DNA of 51,756 nucleotides, from positions 1 to 51,756 of the forward strand of contig JAEHCM010000009.1 of assembly GCA_020696365.1 (NCBI GenBank), read 5' to 3'. Every line of letters begins with the position of its first letter. Position 1 is the first letter of the stretch. The position numbers and the translations under genes were made by a program. The DNA is from Thermoplasmata archaeon (lineage in GTDB: Archaea > Thermoplasmatota > Thermoplasmata > UBA10834). A model generated the notes under the pieces. The model was not told the DNA's origin, did not search any database, and saw nothing but the letters and a program-made list of their open reading frames with translations. Shown here in pieces: positions 25,653 to 33,848 of the stretch.

Positions 25653-28279
25653 GCCCCGAGCAGCATCCGCTGATCCGATCGAGGTCATGGATCCCCGAGA
25701 CACGCCTGCCGGAACGCCCGCGCTGGGTGGAGGCCGAGGGTGGCTGCGGGGTCGTGGGTCTCGCCTCCTCCGTACCGATAGCAGGGCGCCATATACACGG
25801 TCCGCTCGTGCAGATGCACAACAGGGGGAACGGAAAGGGCGGCGGGATCGCCGCTGTCGGCCTATCACCCGAACAGATGAAAGTGACACGCAAGACGCTG
25901 GACGAGGACTATCTCATACAGGTCGCCTACCTTGAGCCCAAGGTGAGGTCCTCCCTCGAGGACGAGTGCATCAAACCGTTCTTCAAGGTCGAGCGCAAGT
26001 ACAAGGTCGAGACCAGCACGGACGACGCCCTGCTCGGTAGGTTCGATGTCAGACCGCCGGATGTGTGGCGGTACTTCTGCAGGGTGAAGGACGAAGTCCT
26101 GGACAGGTTCATCGGACGCGCCGGCCTGGAGGGCATACCACGGGCCAAGGCCGAGGACGAGTTCGTCTATCAGAACAGCTTCAAGGTCAACCACAAGTAC
26201 TACGCGGGCAAGGAGATGCAGGCGTTCGTCATGTCCCACGGGAGGAATATGATGGTGCTGAAGATCGTCGGCTACGCGGAGGACGTCATCAGCTACTACA
26301 AGCTAGACGATGTGAAGGCCCATGTGTGGATCGGCCACCAGAGGTACCCGACCAAGGGCAAGGTCTGGCATCCAGGGGGGGCCCACCCGTTTGTCGGGCT
26401 AGACGAGGCGCTCGTGCACAACGGCGATTTCGCGAACTATCATTCGGTGACGGAGTACCTCGCACAGAGGAACATCGCCCCGCTCTTCCTGACGGATACG
26501 GAGGTGGCTGTGCTGCTGTTCGACCTGCTCAGCAGGACATACGAGTACCCGCTGGAGTACATCATCGAGGCGCTCGCCCCGACGACCGAGCGCGACTTCG
26601 AGCTGCTACCGGAGCGGAAGAAGAAGGTGTACCGTGCGATTCAGGCGACGCACATGCACGGTTCTCCCGACGGTCCGTGGTTCTTCATCATCGGGAGGAA
26701 CAGTTACTACGAGCGTCGGTTCCAACTGATGGGCATAACCGACACGTCTATGCTCCGGCCGCAGGTCTTCGCGCTGGTAGACGGGGACGTGCAGATCGGC
26801 CTCATCGCGTCGGAGAAGCAGGCGATAGATTCGGCGCTCGACAGCATATCGGAGGAGTTCCCGGCGGTGCCGAAGTACGCGGATAAGTATTGGAACGCCA
26901 GAGGAGGGAGCCACAACTACGGGGGGGCGTTCATATTCAGCCTCCACGCCGAGGAGGGTTCCGGAGACATGAGGCTGATATCGACCAACAAGTTCGGCAC
27001 CTCCGTCGCGGCGCCGTACAGTGGATGGGACCACGCGGACGACCTCGCCTTGGCCAAACCTATCAGGAAGGCTTCGGGCAAGGGCTCCTACGCGGCGGAC
27101 ATAATCGAGAGGAAGGGTGCGGCGCCGTCGTTCAAGGCCTTCGTAAGCTCCCTGAAGAGCGCATCCGGGGACGAGGTCAACAGCCTGTTCGCCGGTATGG
27201 TCTCCTACGCGCAGAAGGGCGACTCCCAGAGGGAGGAGATGCTACGGCTGCTCACGCTCGTGCTCGATAGGAGGTATGACACCGGTCGGATCAGACGGAG
27301 CAGGCTCGTGCAGAAGGCCACCGAGGCGCTGGACGCAACGCTCAGGACGGCTTTCAGGATCGAGAAGAACGAGCGCTCCGTGTTCCAACTCATAGACATC
27401 AAGAGCAGGCGCAAGCTCAGGCCGCCGGAGTCGCCGTACGACAAGCTCGTGGTCGATTGCAGGGGCTTCCCCATGGAGGGCGAGGATGGCGTGTCCTTCA
27501 TCATCGTCAAGGCGAGGGAGCTCGGCTGGAACCTGGCGATCGTCTTCGGCGCGCACGGCCAGAGGTTCATCGGGTGCGGGATGGGCCCGCGCTCCAAAGG
27601 TTTCAGGATGGACATCTACGGCAGCCCGGGAGACTACCTCGCCTCCGGCCTGGACGGGGCGGAGATGCGGGTGCACACCAATGGACAGGACCAGCTCGGA
27701 CAGATACTCGCGGACGGCAAGCTCGTGGTCTACGGCGATGTGGGCCAGACGTTCCTGTACGGCGGCAAGGGCGGGGAGGCGTACATCATGGGCAGCGCGG
27801 CGGGACGGCCGCTGATAAACGCGGTCGGCAGGCCGAAGGTGGTCATCAACGGCACGTGCCTGGACTACCTCGCCGAGTCGTTCATGGCGGGCAACCCGCT
27901 CTACGGAGGCGGTTTCGCGGTCGTCAACGGTGTGGCGTTCGACGGCAAGGGCGACCTCGAGGAGCTGCCAGAACCCTATCCGGGCGGCAACCTGTTCTCG
28001 CTCGCCTCCGGAGGCGCGATATACATCCGCGACCCGAGGAAGCTCGTCGGGGAGGACCAGCTCAACGGCGGCAGGATATCGAGGCTCACGGAGGCCGACT
28101 GGAACCTCATACTCCCGTACCTGAAGGAGAACGAGAAGCTGTTCGGGATATCGGTGGACAAGTTCCTCCTGAAGGTCGACGGCGTTAAGAAGCATCCGGA
28201 GAACGTCTACAGGAAGATCGAGGCGGTGCCGATGATAACCCTGTCCGGGAAGACGCAGATGCAGGACATCGGCGAATGA
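25649..28279 (+). CDS. Glutamate synthase glutaminase (GATase II) and GXGXG domain, fused
   Basis: 876 residues from GTG 25649 (AAGGAGGTG 7 nt upstream, overlapping the gltB stop). The catalytic Cys of class II amidotransferases appears at Cys33 in GGCGVVGLAS, implying a 32-residue propeptide removed by processing, as in bacterial GltB. Further glutaminase blocks: QMHNRGNGKGGGIA, IGHQRYPTKGKVWHPGGAHPF, LVHNGDFANYHS and TDTEVAVLLFDLL. The C-terminal third (about 610-800) is the GXGXG beta-helix: GAHGQRFIGCGMGPRSKGF, IYGSPGDYLASGLDG, YGDVGQTFLYGGKGGEAYIMGSAAGRPL. In many archaea these two parts are separate genes; here they are joined while the FMN domain is outside. Last gene of the 20781 operon. 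Confidence 0.93.
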   Translation: MSPEQHPLIRSRSWIPETRLPERPRWVEAEGGCGVVGLASSVPIAGRHIHGPLVQMHNRGNGKGGGIAAVGLSPEQMKVTRKTLDEDYLIQVAYLEPKVRSSLEDECIKPFFKVERKYKVETSTDDALLGRFDVRPPDVWRYFCRVKDEVLDRFIGRAGLEGIPRAKAEDEFVYQNSFKVNHKYYAGKEMQAFVMSHGRNMMVLKIVGYAEDVISYYKLDDVKAHVWIGHQRYPTKGKVWHPGGAHPFVGLDEALVHNGDFANYHSVTEYLAQRNIAPLFLTDTEVAVLLFDLLSRTYEYPLEYIIEALAPTTERDFELLPERKKKVYRAIQATHMHGSPDGPWFFIIGRNSYYERRFQLMGITDTSMLRPQVFALVDGDVQIGLIASEKQAIDSALDSISEEFPAVPKYADKYWNARGGSHNYGGAFIFSLHAEEGSGDMRLISTNKFGTSVAAPYSGWDHADDLALAKPIRKASGKGSYAADIIERKGAAPSFKAFVSSLKSASGDEVNSLFAGMVSYAQKGDSQREEMLRLLTLVLDRRYDTGRIRRSRLVQKATEALDATLRTAFRIEKNERSVFQLIDIKSRRKLRPPESPYDKLVVDCRGFPMEGEDGVSFIIVKARELGWNLAIVFGAHGQRFIGCGMGPRSKGFRMDIYGSPGDYLASGLDGAEMRVHTNGQDQLGQILADGKLVVYGDVGQTFLYGGKGGEAYIMGSAAGRPLINAVGRPKVVINGTCLDYLAESFMAGNPLYGGGFAVVNGVAFDGKGDLEELPEPYPGGNLFSLASGGAIYIRDPRKLVGEDQLNGGRISRLTEADWNLILPYLKENEKLFGISVDKFLLKVDGVKKHPENVYRKIEAVPMITLSGKTQMQDIGE

Positions 28280-28383
28280 AGTTCGAGAACGGCCGTACGA
28301 CGTCGATGCCTTCCTGACGATTCTTCAACGGTGGTCCAGGGTTTTGGGACGAGCTTCGCGGAAAGGGTCTCTCGTACCCTGAC

Positions 28384-28405
28384 TGTCGGAAATTGCACCC
28401 CGACA
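28384..28405. promoter_or_regulatory. Inverted repeat upstream of nfnA, possible operator
   Basis: TGTCGG-N10-CCGACA, with AATTGCACC inside the spacer. The same TGTCG plus AATTGCACC pairing occurs at 20496-20513 ahead of the glutamate-synthase operon. It ends 15 bp before the TATA box at 28421, a common place for archaeal regulators. Confidence 0.45.
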
Positions 28406-28420
28406 ATCGTACAGTGAGCA

Positions 28421-28430
28421 ACCTTAAATA
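28421..28430 (+). promoter_or_regulatory. TATA-like element for the nfnA-nfnB operon
   Basis: ACCTTAAATA; the extended box CCTTAAATATGG overlaps the upstream in-frame ATG at 28430, which therefore cannot be the translation start. Transcription is expected near 28455. Confidence 0.55.
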
Positions 28431-28525
28431 TGGTCGTAAAGATGCAGCGCCCAGAGCTACAGACAACACCCTTTGGATGCCCCGGACCAGACTGTTTCCA
28501 GGGACGGGGTGGGATGTGTGTGAAA

Positions 28526-29353
28526 ATGTACGAGATAGTCAAAGCGGAGAAGCTCACACCCGATGTGACGCGGCTGGAGATCGCCGCGCCCCACATAGCG
28601 AGGAAGGCGAAGGCGGGACAGTTCGTCATGTTGACGGTGGACGAGCAAGGCGAGAGGATCCCGCTCACGATGGCGGACTTCTCTGCCGAGAAGGGAACGG
28701 TCACGATCGCTGCGCTGGAGATCGGGAAGACCACCAGAAAACTAGGGACGCTCAAAGCGGGCGACAAGCTGTTCAGCCTCGTGGGGCCGCTCGGTCTGTC
28801 GACGCACCTCGAGGAGTTCGGGACCGTCGTCTGCGTCGGCGGCGGCATAGGGCTCGCGCTCATGTACCCTGTCGTTCGGGCGCTCAAGCAGGCAGGGAAC
28901 AGGATCGTATCCATCGTAGGCGCGAAGAACAAGGACCTGCTCATGTACGAGGACGAGATCGCAGCGGTCAGTGACGAGATTTTCGTCTGCACGGACGACG
29001 GCTCGAAGGGACACCACGGCTTCGTGAGCGATGTGCTCCAGAAGCTCATAGACGATAAGCAGAAGATCGATCTCGTGTACGCGGTGGGCCCGATCATCAT
29101 GATGAAGGTCATGGCGAACCTGACCAGGCCGTACAACATACACACGGTCGTCAGCCTCAACCCTATCATGGTAGACGGCACCGGCATGTGCGGCTCCTGC
29201 AGGGTCATAATCGACGGCGAGACCAAGTTCGGCTGCGTGGACGGCCCTGAGTTCGACGGGCACAAGGTGGACTTCGAGAACCTCACCGCGAGGAACAAGA
29301 GATACCTCGCGGAAGAGGAGACGTCCCTCAGGGTATTCCAGGGGGCTAAGTAG
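28526..29353 (+). CDS. nfnA: NfnA / sulfide dehydrogenase beta-like FAD-2Fe-2S reductase
   Basis: 275 residues from ATG 28526, beginning MYEIVKAEKLTPDVTRLEI; ATG 28514 adds four residues. FNR-like: the FAD domain carries GQFVMLTVDEQGERIPLTMAD and a GPLG turn, the NAD(P) domain VVCVGGGIGLALMYPVVRALK, and a C-terminal 2Fe-2S centre has Cys in GMCGSCRV and FGCVDGPEFDG. Such proteins pair with a GltD-like flavoprotein as NfnAB (electron-bifurcating transhydrogenase) or as sulfide dehydrogenase / ferredoxin:NADP oxidoreductase. The nfnB-like gene starts at the next base. The place behind the glutamate-synthase operon suggests it supplies or balances NADPH and ferredoxin for it. Confidence 0.92.
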   Translation: MYEIVKAEKLTPDVTRLEIAAPHIARKAKAGQFVMLTVDEQGERIPLTMADFSAEKGTVTIAALEIGKTTRKLGTLKAGDKLFSLVGPLGLSTHLEEFGTVVCVGGGIGLALMYPVVRALKQAGNRIVSIVGAKNKDLLMYEDEIAAVSDEIFVCTDDGSKGHHGFVSDVLQKLIDDKQKIDLVYAVGPIIMMKVMANLTRPYNIHTVVSLNPIMVDGTGMCGSCRVIIDGETKFGCVDGPEFDGHKVDFENLTARNKRYLAEEETSLRVFQGAK

Positions 29354-30814
29354 ATGGCCGAGGAGAAGAAGAAGTCGAGGATCGTCCCGAAGAAGTACCC
29401 TATGCCGGAGCAGGATCCCAAGGAGAGGGTCAGGAACTTCAACGAAGTCCCTATCGGTCAGGACAAGGAGACCGCCATACTCGAGGCGAAGCGGTGTCTG
29501 CAGTGCAAGCCCAGCCCGAACCGCAAGATATGCAAGGACGGGTGCCCGGTGGAGATCGACATACCCGCGTTCATCAAGCAGCTCCAGGAGGGCGACCTCG
29601 AGGGGGCCATGAGTATCATACGAGAGAAGCAGAACCTGCCAGCCGTATGCGGCAGGGTCTGCCCGTACGAGAACCAGTGCGAGGGCTTGTGCATCATCGG
29701 CAAGAAGAACGAGCCCGTCGGCATCGGAAGGCTCGAGCGGTTCCTCGCGGACTGGGAGAGGAACGAGCAGAAGCACGGCAGGGTCGAGACGCACCCCTCG
29801 ACCGGCAGGAAGGTCGCAGTGGTAGGCGGAGGACCGGCTGGGCTCACGGTCGCAGGAGACCTCGCGAAGCTGGGCCACAAGGTCACCGTGTTCGAGGCAC
29901 TCCAGTACTCCGGTGGCGTGCTGGTGTACGGCATCCCAGAGTTCAGACTGCCGAAGGATATCGTGAAGGCAGAGGTCGACTTCATCAAGAGGTCGGGCGT
30001 CGAGATCAAGAACGACTTCGTCGTGGGAAAGCTCGACACGGTCGACGACCTGCTGAAGGAGTACGACGTGGTGTTCGTCGGGACCGGGGCAGGGCTGCCC
30101 AAGTGGACCAACCTGGAAGGCGAGAACCTGAACGGCATAATGTCCGCCAACGAGTTCCTCACAAGGGTTAACCTGATGAAGGCGTTCAGATTCCCCGACT
30201 ACGACACGCCCATACGCGTGGGCAAGACGGTCGTCACCCTGGGCGGAGGCAATGTGGCCATGGACTGCGCGAGGACGGCCCTCAGACTCGGCGCCGAGGA
30301 GTCGGTCATCCTGTACAGACGGTCCGATGCCGAGCTGCCTGCGAGGCGCGAGGAAGTCCACCACGCGCACGAGGAGGGTGTCAAGTTCGAGCTGCTCGCA
30401 GCACCTCTGAAGTACATCGGGGACGACTGCGGGAACGTCAAGCAGATCGAGGCGATCAGGATGAAGCTCGGAGAGCCCGACGATTCCGGACGGCGAAGAC
30501 CCATAAAGATCGAGGGGTCGAACTTCATAGTCGATTGCCAGACGGTACTCGTCGCCATCGGCCAGAGTCCGAACCCGCTCGTGCCGATGACCACCCCGGA
30601 CCTCAAGACCACCAAGTGGGGCACCATAGTTGTCGACGCCGAGGGCAGGACCTCCAAGAAGGGCGTGTTCGCCGGAGGCGACATATCGACGGGCGCAGCG
30701 ACCGTCATCCTCGCGATGGGCGACGGCAAGTGCGCGGCGAAGACCATGCACAAGTACCTCATGGACGACCCGTCATGGCCAGCGCCCGAGGCCTTCGAGA
30801 AGGGCGCGTGCTAG
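29354..30814 (+). CDS. nfnB: NfnB / GltD-like NAD(P)H-dependent FAD, 4Fe-4S oxidoreductase
   Basis: 486 residues. The N-terminal Fe-S domain has CLQCKPSPNRKICKDGCPVEIDIPAF and CGRVCPYENQCEGLC, for two 4Fe-4S clusters. The FAD motif is VAVVGGGPAGLTVAGDLAKLGH, then GIPEFRLPKDIV, a second nucleotide motif TLGGGNVAMDCARTALRLGA with YRRSDAELPARREE, and the FAD closing motif FAGGDISTGAATVILAMGDGK. It follows nfnA directly. The same family serves as glutamate synthase small subunit, so it could be the NADPH entry for the upstream synthase or an independent bifurcating NfnAB. Which one it is cannot be settled from sequence. Confidence 0.93.
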   Translation: MAEEKKKSRIVPKKYPMPEQDPKERVRNFNEVPIGQDKETAILEAKRCLQCKPSPNRKICKDGCPVEIDIPAFIKQLQEGDLEGAMSIIREKQNLPAVCGRVCPYENQCEGLCIIGKKNEPVGIGRLERFLADWERNEQKHGRVETHPSTGRKVAVVGGGPAGLTVAGDLAKLGHKVTVFEALQYSGGVLVYGIPEFRLPKDIVKAEVDFIKRSGVEIKNDFVVGKLDTVDDLLKEYDVVFVGTGAGLPKWTNLEGENLNGIMSANEFLTRVNLMKAFRFPDYDTPIRVGKTVVTLGGGNVAMDCARTALRLGAEESVILYRRSDAELPARREEVHHAHEEGVKFELLAAPLKYIGDDCGNVKQIEAIRMKLGEPDDSGRRRPIKIEGSNFIVDCQTVLVAIGQSPNPLVPMTTPDLKTTKWGTIVVDAEGRTSKKGVFAGGDISTGAATVILAMGDGKCAAKTMHKYLMDDPSWPAPEAFEKGAC

Positions 30815-30935
30815 TCGTCGGGACGTTCGGAAACCCCTTCCCGCCAAACCATTTCACGCTTGTATCGATATATGTTCTAGAAATGTGCGTTTGTTCAGCA
30901 GACGGTCACATGGATTGAATCGATTACGGCATGTC

Positions 30936-32807
30936 TCAAAGCCGCTTGGTCTTGCCTATGGGGACAGTGAAATGGAACGTGGACCCCACGCCCTTCTTCG
31001 TCTCCAACCACATCTCCCCTTCGTGCTTCCTGACGATCTCCCTGCTGACGAACAGGCCGATGCCGACGCGTCCGTCCTCCCTTGTGAGGCCTGCGTCGGC
31101 AAGGAAGAACTTGTCGAATATCTTTCCCTTCTCCTCGTCGGAGATTCCGATGCCCGTGTCGCGGACCCATATATGCACCTTGCCGGCGAGTATGTCCGCG
31201 CCGACGGTGATGCTCCCACCCTCGCGCGTGTACCTGATGGCGTTGTCAATGAGCGTCTCGAGCACGTCGTGCATCCTCAACCGGTCGGCCATCACCATGG
31301 GCAGCTCGTTCCCGAAGAGCACCTGCACACGGTGTTTCCTGGCGTGTATCTCGCCCTTGAGTCCGTCGAGCACCTCCCTCGTGACCATCGCCAGGTTCAC
31401 CTGCGCCATGTCCAGGTCGACGGCCTTATTTTGCAGCCGCGACATCTCGAGCATCTTGCTGACCAACGTGTTTATCCTGTTTATCGAGCTCAGCATGGCG
31501 GAGAACTTCTCCCTCAACTTGGGCGTGATCTCGCCGTACAACCCCTCCGAGGCCATCTCGAGATATCCGAGGATGGTTGTGAGCGGCGTTCGTAGCTCGT
31601 GTGATATGGTGTTCACGAGGTTGTCCTTCGCCTTATCGAGGGCCATCATCTCCTCGTAGGCCTTTCTGACAGATTCGAAGTTGTCCCTGAGCTCGTCTCT
31701 CAGCTTGAAGTTCTCCATCGCGACTGCCGTGTGCGTGGCAAAGGGTTCGGCGATATCGTACTCCTGCTGGGTGAACTGCCGTGCCTTCTCCCTGTAAACG
31801 TTGATCACTCCCGCGACCTCCCCATCCTTGCTCATCAGGGGGATGCACATCATGGTCTGCCCTGTCTCGTTCGTGTCTATTCCGATACCTGGGATGGTTT
31901 CCACCCTCTGATTCTCCCAGGAGTCCTCGATGATCTCTCCCTTTCCAGTCCTGGCCACATCGCCTGCCATGCCGGAGATGGGGCCAATGTCCGACATGAT
32001 CTCCTCACGGTAGGGGCCAGTGGCGAAGGCCGGTATCATGAGGCTTCGCTCCCAGTCCACTAGGTATGCTGTGATCTCGTCGTACGGGACAATCTCGTTC
32101 AGGCTTTTCGTGAGCATCAGCAGGGTCTCATTGAGGTCCACGGGCTGCTGTAGCGCGGCCGTGGCGTCGGTAAGGGTCCGGTAGTTTCTGATGGTCTGGT
32201 TCAGCTCATCCACCAGCTCGGCGTTCGCGACGGCTATCGACGCGAGGCTGGCGAACACCTCCAGGTTGAGTATGAGGCTCTTCGAAGGGAGTTTGCCATC
32301 GACGGGGCTGTCTGGCTCCAGAAATCCAATCAGCTTGCCATCCTTGTCCTCGAAGGTGACATAAATAACGTCCAGCTCGTGCCAGTCATCCTCGTGCTCC
32401 CTCGGGAGCGCCGCCTTCTCCGGGTGCATCAACCCGTAGTAATTGCTGAGGTCCTCGTCCGGCCCGCTCTTGTGTATGTAGGTGAACCGTCCTAGTCGCT
32501 CGGAGTCCCCGACGTCCCTCACGATGTTGCTCTTCGGCATCCGGATCCCGAGGACTTCGTCCGACTTCTCTGCCGCGTATCCTCTTGTATCCACGAGACG
32601 GAACTCGTTGGTCTTCTTGTCCAGCAGGAAGGCGTCGCATCCCTCGAACCCGAAACTCGATGTGATGATGTCCACGATCTGTGCGAAGAGATGGTCGATG
32701 TCTCTGGTGGTCATCATCTCCGTCGTGACGGAGAGTGCTTTTTCGAGGGGGTCGTCCTGCACGATAGAGTTGATGATATGCGATGTATTTTTGACTTTTG
32801 AATTCAC
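30936..32807 (-). CDS. Soluble GAF-GAF sensor histidine kinase
   Basis: 623 residues, no membrane segment. Two GAF-type sensor domains: about 30-195 (FGFEGCDAFLLDKKTNEF... FASLASIAVANAELV) and about 215-365 (PYDEITAYLVDWE... CIPLMSKDGEVAGVINVYRE... FATHTAVAMEN). A coiled-coil linker leads to HisKA with phospho-acceptor His403 in ISHELRTPLTTILGYLEMA, then the HATPase boxes LIDNAIRYTREGG (N), DTGIGISDEEKGKIFDKFF (G1/F) and VGIGLFVSREIV (G2). No response regulator is nearby, so it is an orphan, as is common in archaea. The GAF ligands are unknown; one redox gene pair lies just upstream. The start is GTG 32807. Confidence 0.93.
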   Translation of the reverse strand: MNSKVKNTSHIINSIVQDDPLEKALSVTTEMMTTRDIDHLFAQIVDIITSSFGFEGCDAFLLDKKTNEFRLVDTRGYAAEKSDEVLGIRMPKSNIVRDVGDSERLGRFTYIHKSGPDEDLSNYYGLMHPEKAALPREHEDDWHELDVIYVTFEDKDGKLIGFLEPDSPVDGKLPSKSLILNLEVFASLASIAVANAELVDELNQTIRNYRTLTDATAALQQPVDLNETLLMLTKSLNEIVPYDEITAYLVDWERSLMIPAFATGPYREEIMSDIGPISGMAGDVARTGKGEIIEDSWENQRVETIPGIGIDTNETGQTMMCIPLMSKDGEVAGVINVYREKARQFTQQEYDIAEPFATHTAVAMENFKLRDELRDNFESVRKAYEEMMALDKAKDNLVNTISHELRTPLTTILGYLEMASEGLYGEITPKLREKFSAMLSSINRINTLVSKMLEMSRLQNKAVDLDMAQVNLAMVTREVLDGLKGEIHARKHRVQVLFGNELPMVMADRLRMHDVLETLIDNAIRYTREGGSITVGADILAGKVHIWVRDTGIGISDEEKGKIFDKFFLADAGLTREDGRVGIGLFVSREIVRKHEGEMWLETKKGVGSTFHFTVPIGKTKRL

Positions 32808-32872
32808 ACCGTTAGCAGCCTCGACGCCCCGACGTACGGGATTTCTCCCTCGTCGTCATACTGACCTCACTT

Positions 32873-32895
32873 GTTGTGCGCGAATAATGCACAAC
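32873..32895. repeat. Hairpin between ftrB and the histidine kinase gene
   Basis: GTTGTGC-N9-GCACAAC, perfect 7-bp arms around an AT-rich loop (GCGAATAAT). It lies about 65 bp before the kinase start and 125 bp after the ftrB stop, both on the minus strand. It could be a terminator for the redox operon or an operator/promoter element for the kinase; the AT-rich centre fits a TATA region. Confidence 0.35.
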
Positions 32896-33020
32896 CCACT
32901 GCCCCCTTCCGCCCCCGGAGCCCCATGTCCCGCGCTGTGAGGTTGACCGAGGAGGGATGTATCGGGTGCGGAGCGCGACCAGAGGTTCTTGCTGGGATTG
33001 TGATGAGTGCTCGACTGCCG

Positions 33021-33434
33021 TCAATTCTTCCAGAACAGTCCACAATGGCACCTGCCGAGCCGCTCGACGTCCCCGCCCCTGGTGGGTCTGCAGGGGCACT
33101 GGTATTCCGTCGCGTGCTCGAGCCTGCAGGGACAGTAGAAATCGCCGAACCGGTCCCTCTTGCTGAGGAGCCCGTCGATGATCTCGCCCTTCATATCGTT
33201 GAAGACATACCCGCGAATCCTTGCGAACTCGTTCACTCGGTCCCCAATCTCCTCATCCGAGAGTTTGTCATGACGCTCGCCGGTCCAGCCGCTATCGGTC
33301 TTCGTGACTTCGAGCTTCTGGCCACACACGAAGCATTTCACGACATCACCTTCCTGAGCCTTGCCGTCCTCCGGGATGAACCTCGCGGAGCACACAGGAC
33401 AGAATATCCTGATGGTGGGATCGTTTTCGCTCAT
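33021..33434 (-). CDS. Ferredoxin:thioredoxin reductase catalytic-subunit-like protein with zinc ribbon
   Basis: 137 residues. The N-terminal 45 residues form a zinc ribbon (FCPVCSARF... VKCFVCGQKLEV). The C-terminal part has the FTR pattern: CPC-x9-CPC-x13-CHCGLF, six Cys that hold a 4Fe-4S cluster next to a redox disulfide. In plant FtrB the spacers are 16 and 8; this shorter arrangement is like archaeal FTR-type proteins. It reduces a thioredoxin or glutaredoxin-like partner with ferredoxin electrons. The start overlaps the stop of the glutaredoxin-like gene (ATGA), so the pair is coupled and probably functions together. Confidence 0.85.
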   Translation of the reverse strand: MSENDPTIRIFCPVCSARFIPEDGKAQEGDVVKCFVCGQKLEVTKTDSGWTGERHDKLSDEEIGDRVNEFARIRGYVFNDMKGEIIDGLLSKRDRFGDFYCPCRLEHATEYQCPCRPTRGGDVERLGRCHCGLFWKN

Positions 33435-33688
33435 GTGCTGAGAGCCCGCCTGAGTTTCGCCTCGTCATGCCCTACTATGACGCCAGCGTCCGTGACGACA
33501 ACCGGGAACGACTGCTTCCCCGTGAGACTCTCGACCTCCGCCAACACCCTGTCCAGCTCTCCGCCCTCGAGCAGGTCCACGTCGACCGCTTCGTAGCTGA
33601 CGCCCAGCTCGTCGAGGAACCTCTTGGTCCTCCTGCAGTACGGACACGTGCTGAGTGCGTAGACCTTGACGGTTTCCGACAGATTCAT
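33431..33688 (-). CDS. Glutaredoxin/NrdH-like thioredoxin-fold protein
   Basis: 85 residues, thioredoxin fold. The redox motif is STCPYCRRTKRFLDELG near the N-terminus; the conserved cis-Pro region is SFPVVVTDAGVIVGHDEAKL, giving the GSH/Trx-binding face of glutaredoxin-like proteins. Archaea lacking glutathione use these with thioredoxin reductase or FTR. Two adjacent ATG codons (33691 and 33688) follow GGAGG; one extra Met is possible. Immediately followed by and overlapping the FtrB-like gene, so ferredoxin -> FtrB -> this protein is the likely chain. Confidence 0.88.
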   Translation of the reverse strand: MNLSETVKVYALSTCPYCRRTKRFLDELGVSYEAVDVDLLEGGELDRVLAEVESLTGKQSFPVVVTDAGVIVGHDEAKLRRALST

Positions 33689-33848
33689 CATCCTCCAGTG
33701 TTCGTCTCGGGGAAGACACGGCGGGCGCATCCTCCATCGTATGTGATTGAGCCCCGCGGATAAGATGTTTGTCCAGGATTGGCTCGATGCTCGGTCGACA
33801 GACGCAACCTTTTTTGACGCTGAGAGCGATGAAGTGCCGCTGTTCCAC

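Noticed and set aside
28742..30751. 669-codon minus-strand open frame opposite nfnA/nfnB
   Set aside because: It mirrors two clear oxidoreductases codon by codon, with Leu/Arg/Val/Asp bias typical of antisense shadows and no recognisable domain.
30630..31659. Plus-strand frames opposite the histidine kinase
   Set aside because: Antisense shadows; the kinase boxes on the minus strand are complete.
32957..33166. Cys-rich plus-strand frame (CWDCDEC) with GGAGGG upstream
   Set aside because: Tempting because of the ribosome-binding site, but two-thirds of it is antisense to the FtrB-like gene, whose Cys/Pro codons produce the pattern; the rest is Arg-rich.
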